From positions 32,093,848 through 32,157,847 of the forward strand of contig NC_061870.1 in the NCBI RefSeq assembly GCF_907164915.1: a DNA stretch of 64,000 bases, given 5' to 3'. The position numbers and the translations under genes were made by a program. Below, in pieces: positions 1 to 12,600 of this stretch. The notes below the pieces were generated by a model. It ran no database searches. It was given only the letters and a program-made list of their open reading frames with translations, and was not told the DNA's origin. The stretch is from Impatiens glandulifera. Its lineage: Eukaryota; Streptophyta; Magnoliopsida; Ericales; Balsaminaceae. Positions within the stretch are counted from its first letter, which is position 1; each line of letters opens with the position of its first letter.

Positions 1-120
1 AGTTGTTTAATGTTGGAAATTGTAAAAATAAAATAATATAAGCCCCCTATGATCGGTGGTATAATTTTGAATTTTGAATTATATTATAGTTCACATTGAC
101 CAGGCTGATGTATTCAAATA

Positions 121-881
121 GAGGAATGATAGAGAGCGCGACTCTGAGACAGCGACTGGGAGCGCGATGCCTACGTGGTGTGCTACGTGGGTTGACAGGT
201 AGAATATTCTCTTTTTATTAATTATTTTATCTTTCTTCTTATTAATTAATTTCTCTCTCCTTTTATTAAATAATTTTTCTCTCTATCTCTACAAATTAAT
301 TTATCTCATTTATCAATATTCTCACGATTATTATTTTACTCATTTATTTGATATTTACTATCTCTCGTTTAACGGTTAAAATAAATCAATAATTTACAAC
401 AAATTCTCACATTAAATATTTTAATAATATGTTTAAATAAATTTTAAACCTTAAACCCTAAACTCCAAATCCTAAACTCTAAAACCTAAATACTAAATTC
501 TAAACACTAAACCTTAATTAATATCAATGATTAGTTGAATTAAGAATTTATCTCTTTTATTTTTATTTTCTTTTTATGACTTTTCAATTCTTTTATTTAT
601 CAAATATTTTTTATGGCCTCTTTTTTCTTTTTTTTATTATTTTTTTTATATTGACTTATTAATATTTTTTTAGTTTTATTACTTATAAATAAATGTTTAT
701 CTAATATTTCTATTTTCACGATTAATTATTTTCTCTCCAGTAACTAATTATTAATAATAGGAGAGAGAAAATAATTAATAAAAGGAGAGAGAGAATATTC
801 TACCTGTCAACCCACGTAGCCACACCACGTAGGCATCGCGCTCCCAGTCGCTGTCTCAAGTCGCGCTCTCTATCATTTTTC
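121..881. mobile_element. Mutator-type MITE, copy 1
   Basis: Non-autonomous element with long terminal inverted repeats. The left end reads GAGGAATGATAGAGAGCGCG and the reverse complement of the right end reads GAAAAATGATAGAGAGCGCG; the match continues for roughly 60-90 bp inward. It is flanked by a perfect 9-bp target duplication, ATTCAAATA (112-120 and 882-890). Nine-bp duplications with long inverted repeats are typical of Mutator-like elements. There is no coding sequence. The interior is AT-rich and carries degenerate telomere-like CCCTAAA-type units at about 445-520. A second family member in opposite orientation lies at 15021-15679. Confidence 0.88.
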
Positions 882-1166
882 ATTCAAATATTACCCGTGC
901 GGACCAATATTTTTTTTTTCTTTTACAATTCCAGTTTTCAACTTTGTCCTACCAATTTTATCTCACATGGAACTCCCTTCCCTACCTACAACATTTTTTT
1001 CTTCTAAAAAACTATTTAAATAAAAAGAAGTAATTTTAAGTATATTGAAAAAAAAAATATAGTAATAGAACTTACTACTAAATAAAAAAAAAAAAGAGAG
1101 AATTATACTAACAGACACGAAACAAGAAAGAATTCATGTCACCTTATAAATTTGGGCATACACAAG

Positions 1167-1684
1167 TAGGGGTGTTCATCGGTTCGGTTTTTGAGTTATT
1201 CAAGTTCTTTGGTTCGGTTTATTCGAATTTTTTTTTTAGCCAATTCGAAAACCGAACCGAATTCAAATAAATTTTAATTAAACCGAACCAAATTCGAATT
1301 TGATATTCGGTTCAAATTTTTTTTATTTCTTGAAACTAGCATAACTCAAAATAAATTGCACAAGGTAAGAATTGAACCCGAATCTATACCATGGCAATGT
1401 ACTATTCTACCACTAAAACTCTGGTGCTTTGGTTATCTTTTTTTTATTATTAAATGTTGAGTTCAAAATATTCTAATTTGATTATTTTGAACTTTTTCTT
1501 AAACTAAATTTAGAAAAATAAATAATAAAAAAATGAATTCGGTTTTCGGTTTGGTTTTCGAATTGAAACTCAAACTCGAAAACCGTATTTGAATTCGAAT
1601 TTGTTTGAAATTCGATTCGAAAACCGAAAATGAAATTCGAATTCGGTCGGATATTCGGTTCAGACCAAATATTGAACACCTCTA
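1167..1684. mobile_element. hAT-type non-autonomous element
   Basis: The ends are TAGGGGTGTTCA at the left and, reverse-complemented, TAGAGGTGTTCA at the right. They are flanked by a perfect 8-bp duplication, TACACAAG (1159-1166 and 1685-1692). An 8-bp duplication with short inverted repeats of this kind is characteristic of the hAT superfamily. Both subterminal regions are rich in repeated CGGTTCGGTTT/AACCGAA-type motifs, as expected for transposase-binding subterminal repeats. No transposase coding remains. The middle contains a tRNA-Gly-like stretch, listed separately. Confidence 0.85.
1357..1427 (-). pseudogene. tRNA-Gly(GCC)-like relic inside the hAT element
   Basis: Read on the minus strand, these 71 nt align along their whole length with a plant tRNA-Gly(GCC). 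The acceptor strand is GCACCAG, the A box region is TAGTGGTAGAATAGTAC, the anticodon region is TTGCCATGG with GCC in place, and the B box is GGGTTCAATTC. The 3' side CTTGTGC pairs with the acceptor except for one mismatch. The T stem has lost most pairing, so the molecule is unlikely to fold as a working tRNA. It lies wholly inside the hAT element. Confidence 0.6.
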
Positions 1685-1692
1685 TACACAAG

Positions 1693-4469
1693 ACTAGTTG
1701 AGTTGAGGTCTTCCAACAAAAAATCAAACCACTTGTAAATGAACAATCCGTAGATTTCAAATTAAACCTATAATGCATAAATCTTGACATTCCGAAAAAA
1801 TCGAATCTCGATAGTCTTATATTCATACCTTACTATTCTTTTGAACGAGTGAGATAATAAACTAAAATGATATATTTGACTAAAGTTCATTTTAAAAATT
1901 GTGGACTTAGACTAGTTATAACTTGTAAAAGTCGTCACCAAATTTATTTCTCAATAAATTAAGAAAAAAAAAATCATATGTATGAACACGGGTTTTGAGA
2001 TTTTGTTTTATGTTTAGGTGTTTGATTACACATGAAAAAGATTTCGATATTATATCTCAAATATCCACATAAATGAATACTTTTTAATACAAATATTTGT
2101 TCATTTATTAAAATTCAATTTATATATATTTTTTATTATTAAAAATTGTCCAAATCCAATTCAACTATAAATTAATAACCTAATTCTAACCTAATTCTAA
2201 TGATAATAATCATACGTCGGTTTTGTCATTATACTATATTAAAAAATGTTATAAAACATACCTGGATAGAAATGGATCAAGCGAAAACTTAAAAATATTT
2301 CATAAATAAATGTTAGGATTTCAAATAATCTAGATGTCATTTCATGAGAATGAAGTAATCAAATTTTATTTTATTTTTCATTTTGTAAATGCTATGTATA
2401 CATATGCATGTAAGAAAAAAAAGTCCTAAATAAACATATTGTTTTTTTGTAAAAATATTTAAATGCATTTTCTGTTTTCTATAAATCAAACATGGCATTA
2501 AAATGAAGAAAATAATTAAAAAAATGAAAAAGTCTAAACAATTAACAAGGTCCTAAGTGGTCCACTGGCCGGGTGGTCCACGGGTTGGTCAGTGGATTAA
2601 TCAGGCTGGTCAACAATTGGCTTCTTCTTCTTTTTCAGTGAGCAGGCGACCCACCGGAGAACCAAACAACAATCGGAGACCCACCGGAGAACCAAACAAC
2701 TATCGGAAAAACTCAATTTCATTCAATTCAGTTCCAAAACCTAACTATTCTAACCTAATTAAAACCACTCTAAACAATCCTAACGCCTATCATAAGAGCA
2801 ATTCACGTTTTCTAAAACTAGCTGCGAACAATTTAATATTTTTCATTTTCTAATGGCATGATGTTACGTCATTTTATCTCTTATTTTTCATATAATAATT
2901 TTTTAAAAATTTTGTTTATTTATCTCAAAATTATTTTAAAATTATAAATTTAGAAGTAAAAAAAAAAATTACCAAAAAAATCTCAAATAACCTATTTGCT
3001 CTTGTAGGATTATTAGGATAGTCTAAATAACCCAACTCAAAAGAAAGCACCTTAATTCATACCAACTCTATCTAAATTATACCTACTGCAACTTTTATTA
3101 ATATTGATCTCCTTAATTCATAAGTACCATAATTTTGAAGATAGCTTTGGTATTTTGGATTGTTTTTGCTAAAGTCATTTTTTTTTTAATTATAAGTGTA
3201 ATATTTTAAGTAAATAACATTATTTTTCAAAACTGTATCATTTTATAACTAACAAAATTTCCTTCAAATATGAAATAATCCAATAAATAAACATATAATT
3301 GACTGTATTAGAGCATGACAATAGAACAGACACCTAATAAAATCGATTATTATATCCATTAAGACAACAAATGAATAATTAAATAGTGAATAAAAGAACC
3401 GTTAGTTTAGTTTAATGATAGACTAGAAGAACCAAAATATTTTTCTTATTCTTATTTACAGAACCACGCCTCGACTTAAAACGTTAATATAAATCAAACT
3501 TGTACAATTTTTTATCTTTTATGTTTCAACCCACATATTGAAACCATTTTTATAGTTAAGGAAAAAAGTGACATAAAAGGAGAAACGAAGGGGGTGACTT
3601 GATGATCATACAAAGCTTAAAATAGATAACTAGTCATTGAAAAAAAAATTATTGTCATCACAAACATGTTTATCTTTTGTTTCTTTTTATTTTACTTAAT
3701 AATATATAGTGTTCTAGCAATTCTTTTATTTGCACATTTGGTTATTTTAATTACAATCCAGCATTAAATATCAAACAAGTCCTTATAATTTTATTTAAGA
3801 TATTTTAACAATCCAACAAGCCCTTAATGTAATTGACTAGTTTCCATTTTCCACCTTTGTCTAATGTTGTTCAAACGCTTTCATTAATTCGTTTGAATGT
3901 TATTTTTATGACGATCTATTTTATTTTTTTTACTTGAAGGTATATGCTTCGAGAAAATATACCATAAAGTCAAAGTGTACTAAAAAAAATGGAACACAAA
4001 ACTAAAAATAAATTAAAATATAGTACACAATAGGAGACCAGTTGTTCATTCCAATCGAGTCAAGCCATTTCTCTCAACTGGGAAATGAAGCGCAATCATG
4101 AAAACAGTTTTAATAAAAACGAGAGAGTTATCGGTTTAATATAAATATAATAATTTAAAAGTATTAAATTTGATCTACTAAAATTGATTTTCAAGTTATA
4201 CAGAATTCTTCCCATAATATATATATTTTTTTGGGTAGAACATGTATCCACATCTAAACAAGATGTTATGCGTTAATAAAACATTATAATTTTAATGTGA
4301 TATATTGTTACAAGTTGTTTGCTAAGATGAGTTCATATAATTTTGTTGGAAAAAAATTTTGGGAGTCAAAGATTCAATCAAAGATCTCGTTCTTTGGATT
4401 AAACGTTATTTACGGTAAATTTTTTACAGATAATATGTGTATGAAAAAAATTATATTATGATTAGTTGT
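1693..4469. other. AT-rich intergenic region without recognisable genes
   Basis: Long AT-rich stretch. I see no conserved protein and no tRNA. The only ordered feature is a perfect-but-one 30-bp tandem duplication at 2648-2707. A 98-codon frame across 2557-2853 is caused by that repeat and resembles no family I know. Confidence 0.6.
2648..2707. repeat. 30-bp tandem duplication
   Basis: Two adjacent 30-bp units (2648-2677 and 2678-2707) differ at one base. The shared core is GACCCACCGGAGAACCAAAC. Their GC content is clearly higher than the surrounding DNA. Confidence 0.85.
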
Positions 4470-4640
4470 TGTCTTATGTGTCACGAGAATGTTGAATTGA
4501 TAGGAAGTTGAATTGATAACTCATTTACTTTTGTATTGTTGAGGGATGACTAATATCTGGAGTCTTTTGTGAAGCATAGTGAAATTCATTGGGTGATGCG
4601 CGTCTTTGAGTAATTATTGAGAAATTTTGATTGATGGAAA
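4470..4640 (+). pseudogene. LINE-type reverse-transcriptase zinc-binding fossil
   Basis: A broken reading frame reads CLMCHENVELI, then after a short tandem duplication THLLLYC, then TNIWSLFCEA followed by GIHWVM-like residues in shifted frames. This order (CxxC, E-S/L-hydrophobic, HLLLxC, W..F) matches the zf-RVT domain found at the end of plant non-LTR retrotransposon polyproteins. Frameshifts and stops show it is dead. No poly(A) tail or target duplication was identified. Confidence 0.4.
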
Positions 4641-5381
4641 TATGACATATTACTACATAAATGAGTTATCATTCAAATTATTTTTTATGCACTATTTGAT
4701 TAGAGAGAAATCGTCGAACTTTCATTAATCGTAGTCGTCAGATGCGTATCATTCATAATGTTATTATTATGATGTTTTCTGAGATTCATTCCGGAAAGTC
4801 AGTAAAGTTTTTCGGGAAGTTAACCGTTCTTCTCGAATATTTACGAGCTCGATAATCTATTTAAACGCTTTTTTATTTTTGTTTTTTAAATTTTCTTTTC
4901 ATATTATGTTTTTATTGTGTTCAAACGATTTTCATTATTTTTAATATAAATGAATCTTTTTTAAAAATAAAATAAAATCAAATTTATAAGTGAGATATCA
5001 TAATTATGAATGACTATTGAGCGTATTGAAACGGAAAATACATTTATAATCCATTTCTCATTCTAATTCAAGATTATTTTGATTGTTATTCCCATCCATT
5101 CGATTTCAGGAATCCCTTTAACATCATATTATTTTAAAAAATAATTTCATAAAATTATGTAAACAGATATTTTAATATTATATATATATATATATATATA
5201 TTAATATATTAAAATTTTATATTATTACATAGAAATAAACTTAAAACTCTTTATAAATATAAAAAATAAATAAATATATTTATAATATTATATATTTAAT
5301 TATACTTATTAGTTTTGAAAGTAAAATTGAATAAGTTTGATACGTTAATACAAATAACTTTTGATTTCAGATATAACCACC

Positions 5382-6768
5382 AACCCTTTCCGGTCCTACC
5401 CACCTTTCAAACAAATTTTCCCAAACTACCCATCTTTTCATTTCCATTCCCAAACTACTCACATTCTCTCTCTACATATTAATTAACCCATTAATTAACT
5501 CACTCTCTATCTTAACCCACTAATTAATTATCTCTCTCTAAACCCATTAATTAACTCCCCTCTCTCTCTCTCTCTCTTTTTCAGCTATTAATTAATATCT
5601 CACTTTTAAACTATTAATTAATTCAATTAAAATATATTATATAAATATTAAAATAAAATAACACATATGTTTTATTTTTATTTAAATCTATAAATATAAT
5701 ATATATAGTTCAAATTAAATACACTAAATTAAATAATTTAAATAGCTATTATAAATTAAAATAAAATAGAATAATTACATAAACGGAATCTTGAAATAAA
5801 ATATATTACATAAACATTAAAATAAAATACATTACATCACAATAAAATACATACATAACATAAACATTACAATAAAATAAAATACATAATAAATATTAAT
5901 CACGTTCAATATACAATAGAATGCATATTTTATCTTTATAATTCAATTTTATGATATCTACTCCATTTTCCACAAGAACAAAAACCTCTATATAATTCCA
6001 CATTATGTTTGTTACCATCCTTCCAATATCCATTTATGGTTCTGTATTGTGCAGTAACGATTTCGAAGACTTCTCTTTGTTCATTGTATGGAATAACCTT
6101 GTGTGATGATGCTTTTTTCTCAACAGTTTCAAATAATTCTCTTGACCTTTGACAATAAGTTTGACCATTTTGAAGGTCATTAAACGTTGCAGTTTCAAAT
6201 ATAAAAAAAATTTGAATTATAAAGATAAAATATGCATTTTATTGTATATTGAACGTGATTAATATTTATTATGTATTTTATTTTATTGTAATGTTTATGT
6301 TATGTATTTTATTGTGATGTAATGTATTTTATTTTAATGTTTATATAATATATTTTATTTTAAGTTCCCGTTTATGTAATGTATTCTATTTTATTTTAAT
6401 TTATAATAGCTATTTAAATTATTTAATTTAGTGTATTTAATTTGAACTATATATATTATATTTATAGATTTAAATAAAAATAAAATATATGTATTATTTT
6501 ATTTTAATATTTATATAATATATTTTAATTGAATTAATTAATAGTTTAAAAGTGAGGTTATTAATTAATAGTTGAAAGATAGAGAGGAGTTAATTAATGG
6601 GTTGAGAGAGAGAGGGAGTTAATTAATGGGTTAAGATAGAGAGTGGGTTAATTAATGGGTTGATTAATGATTTAGAGAGAGAAAAGTGGATAGTTTGAGA
6701 ATGTGAATGAAAAGGTGGATAGTTTAGGAAAAAATGTTTGAAAGGTGGGTAGGACAGAAAATGGTTCT
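5382..6768. mobile_element. Fold-back Mutator-like element with ~560-bp inverted arms
   Basis: The arm 5382-5945 is nearly the reverse complement of 6205-6768, so the element could form a hairpin with a spacer of about 260 bp. The outer ends contain TCCTACCCACCTTTCAAACA. Possible 9-bp target duplications with one mismatch flank it: ATAACCACC (5373-5381) and ATAAACACC (6769-6777). The spacer encodes, on the minus strand, a fragment like the C-terminus of Mutator transposases. A related, non-coding copy lies just downstream. This combination supports a long-TIR Mutator-like derivative. Confidence 0.75.
5946..6200 (-). pseudogene. Mutator transposase C-terminal (SWIM-like) fragment
   Basis: The spacer of the fold-back element keeps about 80 uninterrupted codons on the minus strand. 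They include DLQNGQTYCQRSRELFE, then VFEIVTAQYRTINGYWKDGN and LYRGFCSCGKWSRYHK. The CSCGKW motif preceded by a variable strand segment is the start of the SWIM zinc-binding domain that ends MuDR-family transposases, where it is normally followed by a PCSH motif. The last two ligands are missing because the frame runs into the inverted arm. There is no start codon, catalytic DDE region or full domain, so I treat it as a remnant. Confidence 0.65.
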
Positions 6769-7223
6769 ATAAACACCCCTCGAACTGTTCGTATAAAAAC
6801 CATGGGACAGCTGTTAATAATCTAAACTTTAAATGACACTTTATTGCTTTGAAGAATTAGTTTAATTTAGATACATCTAGAAACTGTCATAGATGATCGA
6901 GTATTGATGGTAGGCTCTAGGCCTCTATCTAACCTTTTTTTTTTAACACTTTTTAAAAATAATACTAAAATATATAATATTTAATATTATTATTTTTAAC
7001 TTGATTGATTAATTATTTCAGAAAAAAAATTAAAACATAAAATAATTTTGTAATAAATCTGTCTAAATTATATAGCACATTATAATAGTTTATTAATTTT
7101 AGAAACAAACAATACATTTATATTATAGTAATGACTATTGAGCGTATTGAAACCAAAATAAAGGTATATACTGCACTCTTATACAACACCTTCATATAAC
7201 ATCTTCTTACAACACTTAGAAAG

Positions 7224-8270
7224 TTAGAACCATTTCCTGTTCTACTCACCTTTCAAACAATTTTTCCCAAACTACATACCTTTTCATTCACATTCCTAAA
7301 CTACCCATCTTTTTTTCTCTAAATCATTAATCAACCTTTTAATTACACATCTTTCACATTAAATTCACTAATTACTTTATTTTATAAATACAAAAATATA
7401 TATATATATTTTTTAATATATATAATTAAAATTAAACATTATAAATATAATTCAAATAAATATTATAAACTAAAATAAAATATTATACACTAAAATAAAT
7501 TAAATTACATAAAGTTTTAATATTATATTATTTATTAAAATAAAATATATATTATATAAATATTAAAATAATATATATTACATAAATATTAAAATAATAC
7601 GTATATTTTAAAGTTTATTGTAATTTATTTTATTTTAAGTTTTTTTAAATTAATATTTTTATAAATATTTTAAGATTTAGGTAATTTATTTTAAGATTTA
7701 CTTTATTTTATTTAAAGTTTATGTTATTTATTTAATTTTAGTTTATAATATTTATTTTGATATTTAATTTAGTATGTTTAGTTTTAATTATATATATTAT
7801 ATTTATAAAATTAAGTAGAAATAAAATATATGTGTTGTTTTAATATTTAATGTAGTATAAGTGTTATTTTAATATTTATATAATATAATATATTTTATTT
7901 TAATATTTAATATTAAATGGTTAGGTGATGATTTTTGTTTTAGTTTATAATATTTATTTGTATTATTTAATTTATAATGCTTATTTTTAATTATATATAT
8001 TATAATTATAAAATAAAGTAAAAATAAAATATATGTGTTATTTTAATATTTATGTAATATATATTTTATTTAATATATATTATTAATTTTAATTATATAT
8101 ATTTATATTTATAAAATAAAGTAATTAGTGAATTTAATGTGAAAGATGTTTAATTAAAAGGTATTAATGATTTAGAGAGAGAAATGTGTATAGTTTGGAA
8201 ATGTGAATAAAAATGTGAGTAGTTTGAAAAAAATTGTTTGAAAGGTGGGTAAGACAAGAAATGGCTCTAG
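7224..8270. mobile_element. Second fold-back element of the same family, non-coding
   Basis: The left end (TTAGAACCATTTCCTGTTCT) and the reverse complement of the right end (CTAGAGCCATTTCTTGTCTT) match each other and the ends of the 5382-6768 element. The arms contain the same ordered motifs, a CACCTTTCAAACAA stretch, CCCAAACTAC and CATTCACATTCC-like blocks, followed by AT-rich sequence. The middle has no coding segment. A clear 9-bp target duplication could not be fixed; an imperfect TAGAAA-TTAG similarity exists on both sides. Confidence 0.65.
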
Positions 8271-8930
8271 AAATTAGATAAAATATATTTAAAAAAAAAT
8301 AAGAAAGAGAAAAATATTTTTTCTTTTTTTTAAATAATGAGGTAAGTGCGGTATAAAAGTGCTTTATAATCATTACTCTTTATATTAATATTAATGATTT
8401 ATATATATAGATCAAATTACAACATTATTCCAAATACAATTATAATAATATTTAATGCTGAGGTTAACTTCTTTTTTTGTATTTTGTTGAAGTGGAATAA
8501 TCGTCCAACTAATTATCAAATAACAAATAGGTTGACTTTAGAAAATAATAAAAAAATAATTGGATAGGTAATTATAAATAATAATTTTGTTTATATAAAT
8601 AATTATAATAGAGATTGAGAAATAATAATCACACGATTTACATCATTTTTTTTATTCAAATTAAATAAAAATTACCGTGATACCTATAATTATAGTTCAT
8701 CGCTTAAACTTAAAACGTTTTCAAATAAAATTAAATTCGTGATCTTTTTATTCTTTGTTTGAAAATGGATCTGAATAATAATATTTTATTTTATAAATTT
8801 ATTTATTTAATTATTTTATTTTAATAAATTTAATGTTACAAAATTCAAACCGACTCCAATGTTTTCAATTGGTTTTAATTTGAAAATTCCAAATCAAAAC
8901 CGTCCAACTGGCTAACATTATTTCTTGAAT
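8271..8930. other. Intergenic region upstream of the AGD12-like gene
   Basis: AT-rich intergenic sequence with no recognisable gene. The last part, from about 8930, is pyrimidine-rich (CTTTCTCTCTCTTC) and probably leads into the transcription start of the downstream gene. An 8-codon upstream ORF sits at 8991-9017. Confidence 0.5.
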
Positions 8931-9673
8931 CCATCTTTCTCTTTCTCTCTCTTCTATCCGCGAGCTGTGGCCTGTCCTGTTGTATCGTTGATGAACAGTT
9001 TCTTTCCGAGCTTTTGAGTCCTGCGATTCGAAGTCATAAACAGTCCATAATTTTCATCAGTTTTCCATCAGGTGAACATACCGATTCTCATATCATATCA
9101 TTTACTTTATTGTGTTGATTTTACGGATTTCCTGCTAAAATAGCTTTAACTATACAAGATCGATTTGGTTGATTAGTCTATCGGGTTGATTATCAAGACG
9201 TTGTCTAATTTTGCGTCTCATACTTCATTTGTTTTTTTCGCTAAAGATTGGCTGAGTTCGCTTCCATCTGTAGCTTCATCTCCGTTTTCCACTTAATTTT
9301 GTTATCCGATTTAGGAGAACTGATTATAAGATTACAAGGATTTGATTGCCCACACTGTTTAGCTGCGATCCTGTTTTTTGATGCTTTGACCAAGGTTTTT
9401 CCTTGACAAAGCTTTACCATGTATAGATATCTGTTTGCTTTCATTCCAGAAAGAGAAAAATACAGAAGAGAAGAATTTGGAGTATTATGCCTTTTGGTGT
9501 TCGGATTTTGTTTTTGTTTTGATTTTGTAAAGAGCTATTTTTGCCTGATTGCTGATTTTGGGTTTCCTTTTCCTTTTCCCATCCTCCAGTTACTTATTTA
9601 GCTTTTGTTTCCAGTTCTGTTCCATTTTGCCGTTCAGTTTTGCCATTGCAAGAACTGTCACTAGAGCCAAGTT

Positions 9674-12600
9674 ATGAATAGACCTCCACACGTTCCTGAG
9701 AGGCCAACTTCAGGTATAATGCAAGTCAGACGTGAAGCAATGATCACTTATGAAATTTTAAAACAGAGGTTTGCATAAAATGTAATTATATGCTGAATAT
9801 GGTGATGGACTTGCCAAGGCTTTTGTCAGTTGCATCTAGGCATGAGGTTATGTTTTTCTGATGTTCTGCTTTTGAACAAAAAATAAAATTGGAGTTACCT
9901 TACCAGTAGAAGTGAAGAACAATGACTAAAGCCTTGGAAAGTCCGGAGCAGAAACACTAGGCCCAGCAGCAAACGGGGCTTGTGCATATGCTTTTAACTG
10001 ATCAAGGGATTTCGCAAATTCCCGAGGATGTATTTTAGGAAATCATTGGAGATGCTTTACGGAATTAAGACAATTGCTGTAAGCTTATGAGATAATCAGC
10101 AAACAAGTAGATTGTCAAACTGAGGACTTCTATATTGTATGCATAATAGCTAGTAAGATAGTATTTATATAACATGACAAGGTTCTGGAAGTGAATGCCT
10201 GTTTTTCTCCTCCTTCTGAAAGTAAAGAATTTGCATATATTCAATTTTCATAGCTGTTTCTTATGCATGATTAGTCACATGTATTAATTTTTATGTTCTA
10301 TTTTGGTTTTGCTATTTTAAATTACATCCATTGGTGTACTCATATAGGTAAAAGAAGATTAAGAAATCTATTGCTCCAAAGAGATAATCGTTCTTGTGCT
10401 GATTGTGGCGCCCCTGACCCCAAATGGGCGTAAGTTTATCCATCCTGATCCTTATAACTCTTTATCTTTGAAGTATTCCTGTATAGTGGCTTTGTTCTTA
10501 CTGATGTATGTTAGCAATTCACTTCTCAAATGATTAAATTTGTGTATGCCTTTTGATTTTTTGGATGAATTGAAAATTTATTTAATGTGAGAATGACCAT
10601 ATTGTGAAATACTTTCAAGCAAAATTATGGCCTACAAGATTGTAAGTGATAGGGTATTGCTTCTTAATGTGGAAGTGAAAATGAACTATCATATGGGCTT
10701 ACCTAAAATCTTAAGCTGTCAGGGAATGATTCTAACAATGATCTAAGCTAACATCTCCCTCATGTTCAACTCTTTCTAGTATGAGATAGTTAAGTAGAAT
10801 TGCAAAGTATCTTAAGTTCGGGATTGAAGAAACCACTCTCTACATCTTGAACCAAAATTATGTTATCAGGTTAAATTACCAACTTACTAAAAGCTTAACC
10901 TATTAGGATATGCCTAACAAAGTCAAACAAACTACACATATCTTTCCTATTTGGAATTATCCCAAAAATTAACAAATAATATATTATGTCTTATGGTTAT
11001 GGAGTTGTTAACATGTAAAAGGACTAATTTGTAACCTCTTAAACAAATATTATGTAGGTGTGACAGGCTCTGCAGTCTGTGTCAATATAAGTTTGATGGC
11101 ATCATTTTGAACCAAAAAAAATGATCTAAGTCCATAGTATTCAAGAAAGCCAAATGTATGTTATAAATTATAATAGAAATGATATCTGCACAAAGATCAA
11201 TTTTATCATTCTGTCTGATGGTATACTCAAATTCTAATAGCTGCATGTTCTTATGTTATATTATATGTACTGTTTTGATGGTTTATATCATTTTTATCTG
11301 TTACTTACAGATCAGCCAATATTGGGGTGTTTATATGTTTAAAGTGCAGCGGGGTGCACAGAAGCCTGGGTACACATATTTCAAGGGTAATTGCTTTGGA
11401 ATATTTCATTCTTTCTCTTGATCAATTATATATGACACGAAAGGCTTGTTAGACATCCTCAACCGCACCAAAATGTTATGTCTTCGCTCTGGTGGACGAC
11501 CTGTCCTTTACTAAGTCTTCTAGTTTTGGACTGTCTTGAGATTTAACATTTTAACCTTATCCAGAATCATCTATTAAGCATGAATGGAACTACTTCTTTC
11601 AGGTTCATTCTATTAGGGATTTTTGTTTTGAGGAAAGGTCAGTTTGTCCATCAAATTTGTAAGGAAATCTAAAATTGTTTTAGGGGCCAATTTGACATTT
11701 CTTACAAGTTTGAAGGTCTATTTGAGCTTATTTATTTTCTACATCTTTTAACCTGTTCTTCTCCACAACTGACACAATACTCGAAGTTCTATGTGTGTGA
11801 CTTACTGTCAATGACAAGATGAAATGCCACTAAGTTGGAGTTTTTGATGTTTTCTTTTCCAACTACTATTTTTTTTTATAGAACCTTGTCTGACTGGCAA
11901 AAAGATAATTTTGTTTAGTCCCTTATGTTGCACATAAAGATGTGAGGTTAATTCCTTTTGAACAACAGTTCTGGGTTCTCATTAAGATGATTTACTCATG
12001 CTAACAAAGTAACAATGCTATGCAGGTTTTGTCCGTGACATTAGATGAATGGACTGACGATGAAATTGATGCAATGGGCGAGGTTGGAGGAAATGCCGCT
12101 GCAAATTCAATTTATGAGGCCTTTATTCCAGAAGGTCACTCAAAGCCTGGTCCAAATTCTAGTCATGATGAGCGTGCATTTTTCATCAGGTATATATTTC
12201 TTGATTTTTGTTTTGTTTCTATCCTTGTGATATTCTTTATATTTTATCTCCTAGTTGATTAAGAAAAATGTGTTGAAATCAGTTGGATCTGTTTTTTACT
12301 GCAAGGAAACTATTCTTTTTTCCTTCTGACGACTACGAAAATTCTCTCATCCTTCTAATTGTTCATCTGATGTATTCAAATTCTCCTTCTCTGTGTATCT
12401 GTTGTTTGTTACGAAATATGAGATTTAGTTTGCTATCGCTCAGAATTTTATTTTATTTTGAAAAAGTTCGTTCAGAAATTTATGCTATTGTTATCTTTAT
12501 AATTTGATTTTATCTTCAGGTCTAAGTATGAAACACAAGCTTTCTTGAAACCCAGCCTGCGGATCACATCATTTCCTGTCAAACCAGCCTCTCTCCAAAC

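Noticed and set aside
1357..1427. Functional tRNA-Gly gene
   Set aside because: T-stem pairing is largely lost and one acceptor mismatch is present; it lies inside a transposon.
2557..2853. 98-codon frame in a GC-richer patch
   Set aside because: Created by a 30-bp tandem duplication; no family resemblance, no splice or promoter context.
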